A stretch of DNA of 58,643 bases from positions 1-58,643 of the forward strand of contig JAJRQY010000042.1 of NCBI GenBank assembly GCA_024280015.1, written 5' to 3'. The notes beneath the pieces were generated by a model. That model made no database searches and was not told the DNA's origin. It saw nothing but the letters and a program-made list of their open reading frames with translations. Below are positions 17,500 through 27,632 of this stretch, in pieces; the stretch's first letter is position 1, and every line of letters begins with the position of its first letter. The position numbers and the translations under genes were made by a program. The DNA is from Actinomycetes bacterium. Lineage in GTDB: Bacteria; Actinomycetota; Acidimicrobiia; Acidimicrobiales; SZUA-35.

Positions 17500-18558
17500 T
17501 TGTCCCAACCTGGTGATCAAGAGTCTTGCGATGTTCTCATTGTGGGAGCTGGAATCAGTGGCCTGGCGGTTGCCGCTGGCCTGGTCGAAGCTGGGCGAAC
17601 GCCTCTGGTGCTTGAGGCTCGCAACGAAGTTGGCGGAAGGTTGCTAACTGCCCAAGTCCCGGGTGGGCATGCTGACCTGGGGGCAACCTGGTTCTGGCCA
17701 GGTGAGAACCGTGTAATCCAGCTGGTCAGCGATCTCGGCGTTGGTGTGCATGAGCAATGGAATGACGGCGATGCCTTGCTTCGGACGGATGGGCGAAACC
17801 AGCGGGCCAGATTCCCGCAGCCGCTCGCCTTTCGGCTGATTGGAGGAATGAGTACGCTGACCCGCGGCCTGGCGATCCGCCTTCCGGAGGGTTCGATCCG
17901 GACCTCATCCCCGGTCTCTCGAGTCGACCACGTCGAAGATTCTATTGTGGCCTTCACCCCCGCTGGCCAGATTCGAGCAGACGCCGTGGTGATCGCGTTG
18001 CCTCCATCCCTGGCGGTGTCATCCGGACTGGTTTCGCCGGAGTCCCTGTCACCACACGTTGCCGAGGCGGCGACAAATGTGGCCGTGTGGATGGGAACCA
18101 CCACCAAGGCCGTCGCCGTCTACAACAAGCCGTTCTGGCGAGAGCAAGGCCTGTCGGGTCTGGCCATCTCACCGGGCACAACCTTTGGCGAGGTTCATGA
18201 CATGAGTGGGCCCGATGGCGCCCCGGCCATGCTCTTTGGCTTCGGTCACGCCGACAATCCTCTCCGTCCAGCGGACTCAGAGAGTTTTGTTGCCCATCTG
18301 GTCGACCTGTTCGGGGCTGCGGCCCACGATCCGCTCAAGGTCGTGACCAAGAACTGGCAGACAGATGTCTGGACAACCCCGGATGGCTGGGTCACCAACG
18401 ACCGGTATGACCTTTTCGGATCCCCGCACCTTCAGGAAGCGAGCTGGAATGGAAAACTGTTCTGGTCTTCGACCGAGACCAGTCCAGTTGCTCCCGGACA
18501 TGTGGAGGGTGCGTTGGCCGCAAGTGAACGAACGGTAAAGCAACTCACTCAATCCTGA
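17500..18558 (+). CDS. FAD-dependent amine oxidase-like protein
   Basis: Flavoprotein of the monoamine oxidase/phytoene desaturase superfamily. The N-terminal Rossmann motif GxGxxG is at 16-21 (LIVGAGISGLAVA), followed by the acidic end of beta-2 (LEAR, 38-41) and the family GG-R motif (NEVGGRLL). The substrate-domain entry DLGATWFWPGE and the C-terminal FAD segment (FWSSTETSP...GHVEGALAASE) are also present. At 352 aa it is shorter than typical amine oxidases (~450), mostly in the substrate domain, so the substrate may be small or not an amine. The start is a TTG at 17500 with AGGGGA nine nucleotides upstream; no better start is available. It converges on the DUF4214 gene. Confidence 0.85.
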   Translation: MSQPGDQESCDVLIVGAGISGLAVAAGLVEAGRTPLVLEARNEVGGRLLTAQVPGGHADLGATWFWPGENRVIQLVSDLGVGVHEQWNDGDALLRTDGRNQRARFPQPLAFRLIGGMSTLTRGLAIRLPEGSIRTSSPVSRVDHVEDSIVAFTPAGQIRADAVVIALPPSLAVSSGLVSPESLSPHVAEAATNVAVWMGTTTKAVAVYNKPFWREQGLSGLAISPGTTFGEVHDMSGPDGAPAMLFGFGHADNPLRPADSESFVAHLVDLFGAAAHDPLKVVTKNWQTDVWTTPDGWVTNDRYDLFGSPHLQEASWNGKLFWSSTETSPVAPGHVEGALAASERTVKQLTQS

Positions 18559-18572
18559 ACGCTCTGCAGCGT

Positions 18573-19931
18573 CTACACACACCAGGTGGGACACAGGAAA
18601 TCGGTATAGCTGACCGACGAAAGGTCCACAGCGAAGGCACCATTGACCTCGTGCATGATGACTACCGCGCCGAGGAGTTGATTGTCTCCGGATGGACTCC
18701 AGGCTTGGTCGGGGAAGGTGGCACGGAAGGTCATGGCGTTCTGGCTTCGACCAGGGAAGTACTGAGCGCTGCTACTGGTGTCCAGGACCTGGAGGCCATT
18801 GAGCGTTAGCCCGTCAAATGCAACTGTGTTGGAACGGTACAAAGCCCTGGCGCAGGCAAAGCGAACGTGTTCTGGGTAGTCCAGTTCGGTCGGAGCGTCA
18901 GTGCGCAGGTCGATTGATAGGAGCACAGTTCCCTGCGCCGTTTGGGTCACCCGGCCCCGTAGCGAGAAGCCGCATTGCTCAAGAATGTGTTGCCCTGCAT
19001 CTGGCCAACGGTCGAGTTGGGACGGCAAGACCGGATATGGGTAGGGGTGTTCGCCGATGAATTCTGCACTGGCGGCCACCCACCGGACCGTGCCACCCCG
19101 GGTGAGGTCGCCACTGTCTAGGAGGCCTAGCCAATAGTCGAAGCCGCCCTGGTCGTAGGTCCGTCCAAGTACGTTCTGATAGACAATGGCTAAGAATTCT
19201 TCGGAGTTCACTTCGCCATAGCGCAAGCCAAACTCTTCTGACCGGGAGAAGTACTCGGCAATCTCATCCAAGGTCAGTTCGTTTCGTGACAGCTCAAGCC
19301 AATACTGGGCACCACCGAGATCTGGCATGCGGTTAAAGAAGGCCCAATAGAGTCGAAGAACGTTGGCGTCGTCTTGGGAGAAGTCGAGCGCATAGGCCAG
19401 TTCGGCCACCGATGTTGCTTGTGACTTCAGACCAACGTTTACATCAAGATAGACCGGCTGGCCATTGAGGAAGCCGTCTGGGGTTGGGTACTGGATGACC
19501 TCGGCGATTCGCTCAGTTCCGTACAGAAATGCCCCATCGGGTGAGTAGCGACGCTCCGTGATGTACCGGACATAGCTGTCGCCGAAGGGAACAACACCTT
19601 GGGCGCTGCTCCGGCAAATGATCTCGCTGACTGGGTCGGCTTGGGGAGGAGCAAGGCGAGGCCCACGAGTACTGATGTGGCTAGCGCAGAATTCGAGATT
19701 GGGCACGCAAACCTGATCCGAACCAATGGCTAGTGTCGTCTGGGCATGGACCGGGTTGATGATCGTGTTCTGGTCATAGCGAGAAACGAAGCGTGAGGAT
19801 TCCCCACCGCTACAGAGGTGGGGTCCGTCGGCATTTTGAGCAGCCGCGGGTTGGGCCGGAAAACTAAGCATGCTGAGGCAAAGGGCCAGAGCGAGTCCGA
19901 GCGGGAGAAAAAGCTTCCTGAATCCTGGCAT
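18573..19931 (-). CDS. Secreted DUF4214-domain protein
   Basis: Exported protein, 452 aa, with a signal peptide (basic start, hydrophobic 8-24, likely cleavage after AAA around 31). The central part (about 175-290) holds two copies of the DUF4214 repeat: LYWAFFNRMPDLGGAQYWL and YQNVLGRTYDQGGFDYWLGL. DUF4214 is known in surface and extracellular actinobacterial and proteobacterial proteins; its biochemical role is not settled. The C-terminal ~150 residues form a beta-rich domain with several cysteines (LEQCGFSLRG, RFACARALY, FLCPTWCV), probably disulphide-bonded outside the cell. It is divergent from the next lipoprotein gene across a 149-nt gap. Confidence 0.85.
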   Translation of the reverse strand: MPGFRKLFLPLGLALALCLSMLSFPAQPAAAQNADGPHLCSGGESSRFVSRYDQNTIINPVHAQTTLAIGSDQVCVPNLEFCASHISTRGPRLAPPQADPVSEIICRSSAQGVVPFGDSYVRYITERRYSPDGAFLYGTERIAEVIQYPTPDGFLNGQPVYLDVNVGLKSQATSVAELAYALDFSQDDANVLRLYWAFFNRMPDLGGAQYWLELSRNELTLDEIAEYFSRSEEFGLRYGEVNSEEFLAIVYQNVLGRTYDQGGFDYWLGLLDSGDLTRGGTVRWVAASAEFIGEHPYPYPVLPSQLDRWPDAGQHILEQCGFSLRGRVTQTAQGTVLLSIDLRTDAPTELDYPEHVRFACARALYRSNTVAFDGLTLNGLQVLDTSSSAQYFPGRSQNAMTFRATFPDQAWSPSGDNQLLGAVVIMHEVNGAFAVDLSSVSYTDFLCPTWCV

Positions 19932-20080
19932 CTCCTAAACCTAGAGTGATTGATTTGTATTGACCAGAGTGATTGTCTGTCTACCCTGGGTAGTTCGACC
20001 CGGTGCTGCGGACTTCAGTTTCAGGCTGGTTAGCGGGAGGTCGATACGTTCCTGATCACGAACACCTGGAGGGAACGTAG

Positions 20081-21112
20081 ATGAATACACGACTAGGCGC
20101 AGCTGTCTTCGCCGTACTTGCGCTCGGCGCCTTGGCTGGCTGCGGGTTGGGCAGCGACACCGGCAGTAGCGGCGATGCTAGCTCCACGGCCAGCGACGCT
20201 TCTTCGGTCACGACCAGTGGTGATGGAGAAGAAGCGTCTTCGGTCACTCCTGATGAAGATGAGTCCGCGGCCGAGATCGAATCGTCGGCGAGCGATGGCG
20301 CTCCGTCGATCGAGTGGTCGGGTCCCGCCTTCGTTGATGCGGCCGAAGCCCGCATAGCCGAACTGGAGGCCTCGTTCGGCCAGCCCTACTCCGCTGACGC
20401 CGTGGCCTCGATCTTTGAAATGCCCGCAGACTTCCCCGTTGTGCCCGGGACCATCACCGGGATTTTCAGTCTGGCCGAAGTAGACATCCGCGACGGAGAG
20501 ATGACCCAAGATCGAATTGTTGGCACTGACGCGGTTCTCACTAAGGAGGACCTTGAGGCCCACGCCGAACTGGTTCGCTCCGATAGTTCCGTTGAGTGGA
20601 AGGCTGCTTCAATCTCCGATGGTGGTTCAAACTTCATCTCCTTGTTCACCTCCGAGACTGATCCCGACCCTGCTCGGCGACTTCTCATGCAGTCCTTTGT
20701 TGATCCCAAGGAAGGTTCAGCCCCACTCAATTGGGAACTGGACCTGGTTGTTAGCGAGCTTGCGACTCCAAGTTGGGCCGCTTCTCTGCCCATCCCCGAA
20801 GGGGGAACGCTCGGTGGCTATCGCGAAGGTGTTGGCGTGGTCGAAGACTTCGGCTGGGTCGCCGAGGATGGCTTCTTAGAGATCACCATGACCTATCCGG
20901 CTGATGCGCTATCGGAGCTCGAAGCCTTCTTCAGCACTGATGTTTTGAAGCAAGCCGGCTTCACCTATGAGGACACGCCGTTCAATAACCAGAGCGTTCG
21001 CATCGACCTGTCCATTGAGGACTGGGCCGGACGAGTCTCTGTTTGGGAGGGCTCCTATGGTGACACCACCTATTACGGTGTCACCTGGACTCTGGTCCGA
21101 CCTATCAGCTAG
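20081..21112 (+). CDS. Lipoprotein of unknown function
   Basis: The 343-aa product has a short signal peptide with lipobox LAGC (Cys21) and then a ~55-residue Ser/Thr/Asp/Glu-rich linker, typical of a surface-exposed lipoprotein on a stalk. The folded part (about 85-343) is beta-rich with segments such as FEMPADFPVVPGTITGIFS, PIPEGGTLGGYREGVG and a C-terminal DTTYYGVTWTLV. This resembles small extracytoplasmic proteins of unknown function common in actinobacteria. GGAGGGAA precedes the ATG by about six nucleotides. No catalytic motif is visible and I cannot name a family. Confidence 0.75.
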   Translation: MNTRLGAAVFAVLALGALAGCGLGSDTGSSGDASSTASDASSVTTSGDGEEASSVTPDEDESAAEIESSASDGAPSIEWSGPAFVDAAEARIAELEASFGQPYSADAVASIFEMPADFPVVPGTITGIFSLAEVDIRDGEMTQDRIVGTDAVLTKEDLEAHAELVRSDSSVEWKAASISDGGSNFISLFTSETDPDPARRLLMQSFVDPKEGSAPLNWELDLVVSELATPSWAASLPIPEGGTLGGYREGVGVVEDFGWVAEDGFLEITMTYPADALSELEAFFSTDVLKQAGFTYEDTPFNNQSVRIDLSIEDWAGRVSVWEGSYGDTTYYGVTWTLVRPIS

Positions 21113-21156
21113 GTGATGGACGCAGGAGGCCACCGGCTCAGTCAAAGCAGCTAATC

Positions 21157-21198
21157 AGTATTGGTTAAGCAGTACTGGTTGAGCAGTACTGGTTGAGC
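21157..21198. repeat. Tandem repeat, 14 bp x 3
   Basis: Three adjacent copies of AGTAYTGGTTRAGC (21157-21170, 21171-21184, 21185-21198), the first differing at two positions. They lie between the lipoprotein gene and the M81 peptidase gene, ending 57 nt before the latter's ATG. Confidence 0.9.
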
Positions 21199-21255
21199 AA
21201 GACCGGTCGGGATGAGGATGACTTCGACCGATCAGTAGCCTGCTAAGAATGAGGC

Positions 21256-22779
21256 ATGCGAGTTTTTTGTGCTGCCCTTGCCCATGAGACCAATAGCTTC
21301 TCGCCCGTGCCAACCAATCGAGCGAGCTTTGCTCAAACAGTCCTGATCAGACCGGGTGACCCCAAGATGGGTGACCCGGTCCGATTCATGGGCGTTGACA
21401 CCATTCGTGAAGGATCCCGTAGTGCGGGGTGTGAGCTGGTCATGTCGACCATTGCCTTCGCTCAACCGTCGGCCCCAACCGTTCGGGTTGACTTTGAGCG
21501 GCTGCGGGATGAGATCCTGGATGATCTGCGAGCAGGGGTAGCGGAAGGCGCCCTCGACATGGTCTTCCTCATCTTGCACGGAGCCATGATGGCTGAAGGC
21601 TATGACGATTGTGAGGGTGACCTCTTGGCGCAGGTACGACCAATCGTTGGACCAGACTGTGCCATTGGCGTCTTGTTAGACCTGCACTGCAATATCACCG
21701 ACGCCATGTTGGACAATGCCTCCATCATCATGGCGTGTCGTGAGTACCCCCATGTCGACTTTGAGGAGCGGGGAGCGGAACTCTTCGACCAGATCCACGC
21801 GGTGGCACGAGGTGAGTGCAAGCCAACAACAGCCCAATTCCGAATCCCGATGCTGTCCATGTTTCATACCCCACGAGAACCAATGCGCTCCCTCGTTGAC
21901 CGCGCCCAAGCCTGCGAAGGAGCCCACGGTGTCGATGTCTCGTTGACTTCAGGAGAAGGTGGTGTCAACAACACCGTGATGCAGGTCAGTCTGGCTCACG
22001 GGTTCCCCTGGTCCGACTTTGCCGGTGCGGGTGCCAGCGTTATCGTGACCACTAATGACGATCCCGAGCGGGCAGCAGCGCTGGCGGAGCAATTGGGGCA
22101 CGAGTTCTTCGCCCTTCGAGAGCAAGGCACCGAAGCAATGCTCACCATCGATGAAGCCCTGGATGCTGCAGCAGCATTGCTGGAGGTCACGCCGGGCGGC
22201 ACGGTAGTGATGTCGGATGGTTCAGATAATGCCGGTGGGGGAGCGGCCAGCGACTCGACCTTCCTGATCCGGGCTTGCTTGGACCGTGGCCTGACCGATG
22301 TCGCAGTCGCCTTGCTTTGGGATCCAGTCGCGGTCGACATGGCATTCGCTGCCGGTGAAGGAGCATTCCTGGACATGCGCATTGGTGGCAAGACGGGGCC
22401 GCTGTCTGGTGATCCCCTTGACCTGAAGGTCAAGGTCCTGAAACTGACCGAAGGGAAGAAGCACCAGCTCTGGTCGGCCAATCAATTGGTCCACCTAGGC
22501 CGAACCGTCTTGCTGGAATCGGATGGCATGCAGGTCGTCGTCAATGACCTGCGCCAACAACCCATGCACCCCAGTGCATTCCTGGAAGCAGGCTGTGACC
22601 CGTGGAGTAAGCGTTTGGTCATCGTGAAATCCAGCCAGCACTTCTACGCCAACTTCGAACCTCAGGCCGCTGGCGTCATCTATTGTGATGCCCCGGGTTC
22701 GATGAATGGCAATGTTTTCGAACGCCCCTACCAACACATCACCCGACCTATCTGGCCCCTTGATGATGTCCAGCTGTAG
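21256..22779 (+). CDS. M81 family metallopeptidase (MlrC-like)
   Basis: Homologue of MlrC, the zinc peptidase that completes microcystin breakdown in sphingomonads. The M81 family is widespread, with mostly unknown small-peptide or cyclic substrates. The 507-aa length is normal. Family marks are the N-terminal HETNSFSP, then LILHGAMMAEGYDDCEGDL, VLLDLHCNIT, CREYPHVDFEERG, and in the C-terminal half SDGSDNAGGGAASDSTF. There is no signal peptide, so it acts in the cytoplasm. GAGG lies very close to the ATG, so the ribosome site is weak. It appears to be a single-gene unit, and nothing nearby tells its substrate. Confidence 0.88.
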   Translation: MRVFCAALAHETNSFSPVPTNRASFAQTVLIRPGDPKMGDPVRFMGVDTIREGSRSAGCELVMSTIAFAQPSAPTVRVDFERLRDEILDDLRAGVAEGALDMVFLILHGAMMAEGYDDCEGDLLAQVRPIVGPDCAIGVLLDLHCNITDAMLDNASIIMACREYPHVDFEERGAELFDQIHAVARGECKPTTAQFRIPMLSMFHTPREPMRSLVDRAQACEGAHGVDVSLTSGEGGVNNTVMQVSLAHGFPWSDFAGAGASVIVTTNDDPERAAALAEQLGHEFFALREQGTEAMLTIDEALDAAAALLEVTPGGTVVMSDGSDNAGGGAASDSTFLIRACLDRGLTDVAVALLWDPVAVDMAFAAGEGAFLDMRIGGKTGPLSGDPLDLKVKVLKLTEGKKHQLWSANQLVHLGRTVLLESDGMQVVVNDLRQQPMHPSAFLEAGCDPWSKRLVIVKSSQHFYANFEPQAAGVIYCDAPGSMNGNVFERPYQHITRPIWPLDDVQL

Positions 22780-22798
22780 CAGGCGCCCCTTCCCGTGG

Positions 22799-23107
22799 CT
22801 AGCAGTCGGCCAGCGCGTCGAGGGCTTGGCAGATAGGTGACGGATGATCCAGAGCCCCAAGTCGCTCGGTCAAGAGCGCCTTGCGAATTGGTTGGAGATT
22901 GTCAAAGGCGGCGACACAAGCAGAAGGGAGGCCTTGTTCTGACCCGAGGGGAATCTCGGTTGGAATGTTGCGTACGGTCCGCGTGATCGGGGCGATGATG
23001 ACCCAGCCCAACACCGCTATGGCCTCACTCCGGGTGATCACCAGGACTGGCCGTCGTTTGTCCTCAGCCTCTGCCCACCAGACTTCGCCCTGGGCTGGTT
23101 CTACCAC
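22799..23107 (-). CDS. mazF: MazF/PemK-type toxin (endoribonuclease)
   Basis: Predicted sequence-specific mRNA-cleaving toxin, 102 aa. The family marks are the N-terminal QGEVWWAEAEDKRRPVLVITR, with the conserved Arg-Pro-Val, then IIAPITRTVRNIPTEIPLG and VAAFDNLQPIRK. The length is slightly short at the C-terminus but within the family range. It starts at a GTG that overlaps the antitoxin's last codons (23101-23107), giving coupled, lower expression of the toxin, as is usual for these pairs. It converges on the M81 gene with 19 nt between them. Confidence 0.9.
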   Translation of the reverse strand: MVEPAQGEVWWAEAEDKRRPVLVITRSEAIAVLGWVIIAPITRTVRNIPTEIPLGSEQGLPSACVAAFDNLQPIRKALLTERLGALDHPSPICQALDALADC

Positions 23108-23349
23108 GGTTCTTCAGCAATCATCTCCGCGGTAGCTCGGTCAGACCAGCCTATGTCCTGTGCGATCTGAGGTTGGTCGAGGTACCCCTTGATAATTGCC
23201 TGGGCCACATCCTTGCGACGCTTTTCTTCCAACAGGACGCGCAATCCGGACCGAACAGCGTCGGATCGGGACTGAACGTCGCCGCTAGCGATAAGACGGT
23301 CGATCTGAGCCGCTAGGTCATCATCAATCCGGGTAACAAGTTGAGGCAT
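23101..23349 (-). CDS. Ribbon-helix-helix antitoxin paired with MazF
   Basis: The 82-aa product has an N-terminal ribbon-helix-helix DNA-binding fold: beta strand PQLVTRID, helix DDLAAQIDRLIASG, helix SRSDAVRSGLRVLLEE. The C-terminal tail (about 50-82) would wrap the toxin. It should neutralise MazF and repress the pair's promoter. The ATG at 23349 lacks a Shine-Dalgarno but sits just seven nucleotides after a good -10 box, which suggests a leaderless mRNA. The gene is first in the two-gene unit and lies 75 nt downstream of pobA in the same direction. Confidence 0.88.
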   Translation of the reverse strand: MPQLVTRIDDDLAAQIDRLIASGDVQSRSDAVRSGLRVLLEEKRRKDVAQAIIKGYLDQPQIAQDIGWSDRATAEMIAEEPW

Positions 23350-23389
23350 GAGATGAGTATAGAGAAACGCAATGCACCTTGCAATGCAT
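23350..23389 (-). promoter_or_regulatory. Toxin-antitoxin promoter with direct-repeat operator, probably leaderless
   Basis: On the minus strand, TTGCAA (23384-23379), a 17-nt spacer and TATACT (23361-23356) form a near-consensus promoter. Transcription would start at about the A of the antitoxin ATG (23349). The octamer GCAATGCA occurs at 23369-23376 and 23381-23388, 12 bp apart, covering the -35 region; that spacing suits a ribbon-helix-helix repressor. Confidence 0.65.
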
Positions 23390-23424
23390 CTGTCCGGTGT
23401 GAGGAGCGCCGCCCCGACAGGTTC

Positions 23425-24630
<1,206 letters not shown>

Positions 24631-24650
24631 TCAGTGCAGCTGGAGATCAG

Positions 24651-25493
24651 CTAGTCGTTGCAGGCCAGCAGCATGGTGCCCGCCCCGGTATTGGAAATGG
24701 GGATGTGGTAGTTCTGATTGAGAACGGTGACCTCATCCGACAGAGCGCCACGCATCATCATCCACATGATGAGTTCGGATCCTTGGGTGCCTGCTTGGCG
24801 GATCAGTTCGTGGCGGGTGATTGAGGTGAGTGATTGCGGATCGCTGACAAGTTTCTCCATACACATCAGGTCGAATTCCTTATTGATGAAACCAGCCCGT
24901 TCGCCGTCCAGCTGATGGGAAAGGCCACCGGTGCCAAGCACCACAACCTTGACGTCTTCGGGGTAGGAACGAATGGCCTTGCCCAGAGCGCGACCAAAGT
25001 CATAACAACGCTTGACCGTGGGGATCGGATGCTGCACCGTGTTAGCCACAATCGGGATGACGGTTGGCATGTCGGGCCCTCGATCGGGCCAGAAGAGTTG
25101 CATGGGAACAGTGAAACCATGATCAACCGCCATCTCCTGACAGGAGGTGATGTCGAACTCATCAGCGACCATCTGCTCGATGATGTGCCATGACATGAGC
25201 GGATTGCCTGCGAAGGGGGCGATGGTCGGGATGCCCCAGCCCTCGTCCTCATTGCGATACTCATGGGCCGCGCCGATGGCGAAGGTTGGCATCTGATCTA
25301 AGAAGAAGGCCAGTCCATGATCGTTGTAGATGACGACGGCGACATCGGGTTTCTCGTCAGCCAACCATTCATGTACTGGCGGGTAGGCGTCAAAGAACGG
25401 CTTCCAGTACGGGTCATCATAGGACTTGTTGGCAATGGCGATAGCAATAGCAGGGATATGGGAAGTGGTAATTCCCCCGATGACTTGTGCCAT
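24651..25493 (-). CDS. ligB: Protocatechuate 4,5-dioxygenase, beta (catalytic) subunit
   Basis: Extradiol ring-cleavage enzyme that opens protocatechuate between C4 and C5 to 4-carboxy-2-hydroxymuconate semialdehyde. The 280-aa chain keeps the iron ligands seen in Sphingobium LigB: H12 (TTSHIPA), H59 (NDHG) and E240 (GSELIMW). Likely active-site histidines are at 125 (VDHGF) and 193 (GLSHQL). GGAG lies about ten nucleotides before the ATG. It sits 17 nt after ligA, its small subunit, and before pobA, which makes its substrate. Gallate dioxygenase activity is a less likely alternative. Confidence 0.93.
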   Translation of the reverse strand: MAQVIGGITTSHIPAIAIAIANKSYDDPYWKPFFDAYPPVHEWLADEKPDVAVVIYNDHGLAFFLDQMPTFAIGAAHEYRNEDEGWGIPTIAPFAGNPLMSWHIIEQMVADEFDITSCQEMAVDHGFTVPMQLFWPDRGPDMPTVIPIVANTVQHPIPTVKRCYDFGRALGKAIRSYPEDVKVVVLGTGGLSHQLDGERAGFINKEFDLMCMEKLVSDPQSLTSITRHELIRQAGTQGSELIMWMMMRGALSDEVTVLNQNYHIPISNTGAGTMLLACND

Positions 25494-25510
25494 GTCAGAT
25501 TTGCTCCATG

Positions 25511-25903
25511 TCAGCGGGCCGCCCCGAGGAGCTTTTGCTTGAACTCCTCGGTAGTCATCCCCGTTTGCTGAGCCCCAATGTCTTGCACACTCAGGCCCAG
25601 AATCCCGGCCAGCTTGGCCAGATAATAGACATTGCCGCCACAGGCGATCATGTCCAGAACGTTGCGGTCTCGGACGGCAGCCTTCTGATCCTCGTTCAAG
25701 CCGAAGGCTGCCATGTAGGCCTCCTCATCGGCTACAAAGTCGTCTCTGGCTGCGGCGGCGTTGAATGAGTAGCACATCTTGTTGAGGGCGTAGCCCTTCA
25801 TGGCCTGGCGCCCATCAAAGATCGTCGTTCCCGGAATTGCGGGCGGTTCAGGGTCTGCTACCTCGGACTGCTTGATCGTGTCGGGCACGAGTGTGTCTCC
25901 CAT
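25511..25903 (-). CDS. ligA: Protocatechuate 4,5-dioxygenase, alpha (small) subunit
   Basis: Non-catalytic helical subunit that caps the LigB active site. The 130-aa product shows the LigA core: GYALNKMCYSFN, LNEDQKAAVRDRNVLDMIAC, GGNVYYLAKLAGI. The N-terminal ~25 residues are a variable acidic tail. It is the first gene of ligA-ligB-pobA and is divergent from the FGGY kinase gene across a 145-nt gap that holds a triple repeat. The later pathway enzymes (LigC, LigI, LigJ, LigK) are not in this window. Confidence 0.93.
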   Translation of the reverse strand: MGDTLVPDTIKQSEVADPEPPAIPGTTIFDGRQAMKGYALNKMCYSFNAAAARDDFVADEEAYMAAFGLNEDQKAAVRDRNVLDMIACGGNVYYLAKLAGILGLSVQDIGAQQTGMTTEEFKQKLLGAAR

Positions 25904-25985
25904 CGTCGTTCGTGGCTGCGGTTCTGATTGGCGCTCGTTGGTGGGAGACGAGGTTGATGCTGCTGATTATAGATCAACGTTGTGG

Positions 25986-26024
25986 CTAACTGTGCTGACT
26001 CACTGTGCTGGCTAACTGTGCTGG
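25986..26024. repeat. Tandem repeat, 13 bp x 3
   Basis: Three copies of CTMACTGTGCTGR (25986-25998, 25999-26011, 26012-26024) in the divergent gap between ligA and the FGGY kinase, ending 25 nt before the kinase ATG. Confidence 0.9.
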
Positions 26025-26048
26025 TCGAGCCCGGGCCATGATGGAGCC

Positions 26049-27632
26049 ATGTGCGCAGCCTTGGGTCTTGATATTGGCACCACCAACATCAAGGTTGTTC
26101 TTGTCTCCGATGATGGTGATGTGCTCGCCAACTCTCAGCGGACCATCAAGACTTCTCGAAGCGGTCCAGTGGCCGAACAAGACGCAGAACAGCTTTGGAC
26201 TCAGGTGCTGGAGGCAGTAAGCGAAGTTGTTGCGGCCCGGCCAGCTCTTGCTCAGGAGGTAAAGGCCATCGGTGTTTGTAGCCAGTACTCCTCCATCGTG
26301 CCCGTCGATGCGGCCGTCCAACCCGTTGGTCCAATGATCTTGTGGAGTGATCAACGTGGCACTGATCATTCTTGGGACATCATCAGTCAGCACGAAGACG
26401 CCTTCCAGACATGGATAGATCGCCATGGCATTCCCACTGTTGGTGGGGGGCTCGCGCTCGGCCACATCCTCCATCTCGAGCATGACAATCCGGACCTACA
26501 CGCCAAGACCGTGGCCTACCTCGAACCCATGGACTACGTCACTGCCCGACTGACCGGGAATATCACCGCTACCCAGCATTCGATGTTCATGTCCCAACTC
26601 TGCGACAACCGGACCTTGGGAACGACCGACTATGACCACGATCTGGTTCACATGGCCGGGGTGGACCCCGACAAGTTGCCAAGTCTTATCGGTGCCGAAG
26701 AAGAGGTCGGGACGATACGGCCTAGCCTCGCCGTCAAACTCGGGCTCCCTCAGAGCACCCTGGTCTACCCGGGGTTCAACGATACTGCCGCGCTTGGATT
26801 AGCTACTGGGGTGACCCGATCCGGCCGTGCTGGTCTAGCCATTGGTACTACTAGCGTGTTGGTGGATTCGGTCCCAGACAAGAGAACTGACCTGGACCAT
26901 GAAATCTTGTCCATGCCTGCCCTATCGACTGAGGACTATCTGGTCTTTGCCGAGAATGGCAATGGTGGCCGGGTCGTCGAGTTTGTGATGGGCCAGGTTG
27001 TTCACAGCAACGACGTGTTGGCCAATCACCAAACCGACCAGACCTTTGCTCACTTCGACGATGCCTTGGCCCGTTCTGGGCCCGGTGCGGGCGGTGTCTT
27101 GTTCTTACCCTGGCTGGCTGGTTCCTTGGCCCCAAAGGCCAACCCAAATATGCGTGGCGGCTTCATCAATATGTCGTTGGACTCATGCCGTGTCGATCTG
27201 GTCCGGGCGGCAGCGGAAGGAGTTGCCCACAATCTCGCTTGGTTGCTACCGCATGTTGAAGCCTTCACTGGCAACCCGATCAACGATCTGGTCTTTGTTG
27301 GTGGCGCGGCCCGCTCTGCTGTCTGGTGTCAGATCCTGGCCGACATTCTCAATCGCCCGATCCAGAGTGCAAACCAACCAGAGATCGCAATTGCGCAAAC
27401 AGCAGCCCGACAAGCATTGGTACGACTCGCGGTGCTCGATCCGGAACGGGTCATGGTCAGTACGGACCAAATCCACGAGCCCCAGCTGGCTAACCGGTCA
27501 ATGTATGAGCTACACCAGGAGCAATTCGAGGCCGCCTTTGAGGCCCTGAGGCCAATAAGTGAAGCGCTGGTTGCTTTTCACCAGCCAAAAGTAGTCGTTC
27601 CCGTGATCATGATTTCAGGAGATTTGAAGTGA
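26049..27632 (+). CDS. FGGY family carbohydrate kinase
   Basis: Cytoplasmic kinase of the xylulokinase/gluconokinase/glycerol kinase family, 527 aa. The N-terminal phosphate-1 motif GLDIGTTNIKVVLV (6-19) is intact. The substrate region has ILWSDQRGTDHSWD (98-110), the catalytic Asp is D245 (GFNDTAALG), and the C-terminal ATP loop is VFVGGAARSAVW. The sugar cannot be read from sequence. Its stop overlaps the start of the next gene (GTGA at 27629-27632), so it is translationally coupled to an S1P-lyase-like PLP enzyme. The pairing suggests phosphorylation of an alcohol followed by PLP-dependent cleavage. The Shine-Dalgarno GGAG is only two to three bases from the ATG. Confidence 0.88.
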   Translation: MCAALGLDIGTTNIKVVLVSDDGDVLANSQRTIKTSRSGPVAEQDAEQLWTQVLEAVSEVVAARPALAQEVKAIGVCSQYSSIVPVDAAVQPVGPMILWSDQRGTDHSWDIISQHEDAFQTWIDRHGIPTVGGGLALGHILHLEHDNPDLHAKTVAYLEPMDYVTARLTGNITATQHSMFMSQLCDNRTLGTTDYDHDLVHMAGVDPDKLPSLIGAEEEVGTIRPSLAVKLGLPQSTLVYPGFNDTAALGLATGVTRSGRAGLAIGTTSVLVDSVPDKRTDLDHEILSMPALSTEDYLVFAENGNGGRVVEFVMGQVVHSNDVLANHQTDQTFAHFDDALARSGPGAGGVLFLPWLAGSLAPKANPNMRGGFINMSLDSCRVDLVRAAAEGVAHNLAWLLPHVEAFTGNPINDLVFVGGAARSAVWCQILADILNRPIQSANQPEIAIAQTAARQALVRLAVLDPERVMVSTDQIHEPQLANRSMYELHQEQFEAAFEALRPISEALVAFHQPKVVVPVIMISGDLK

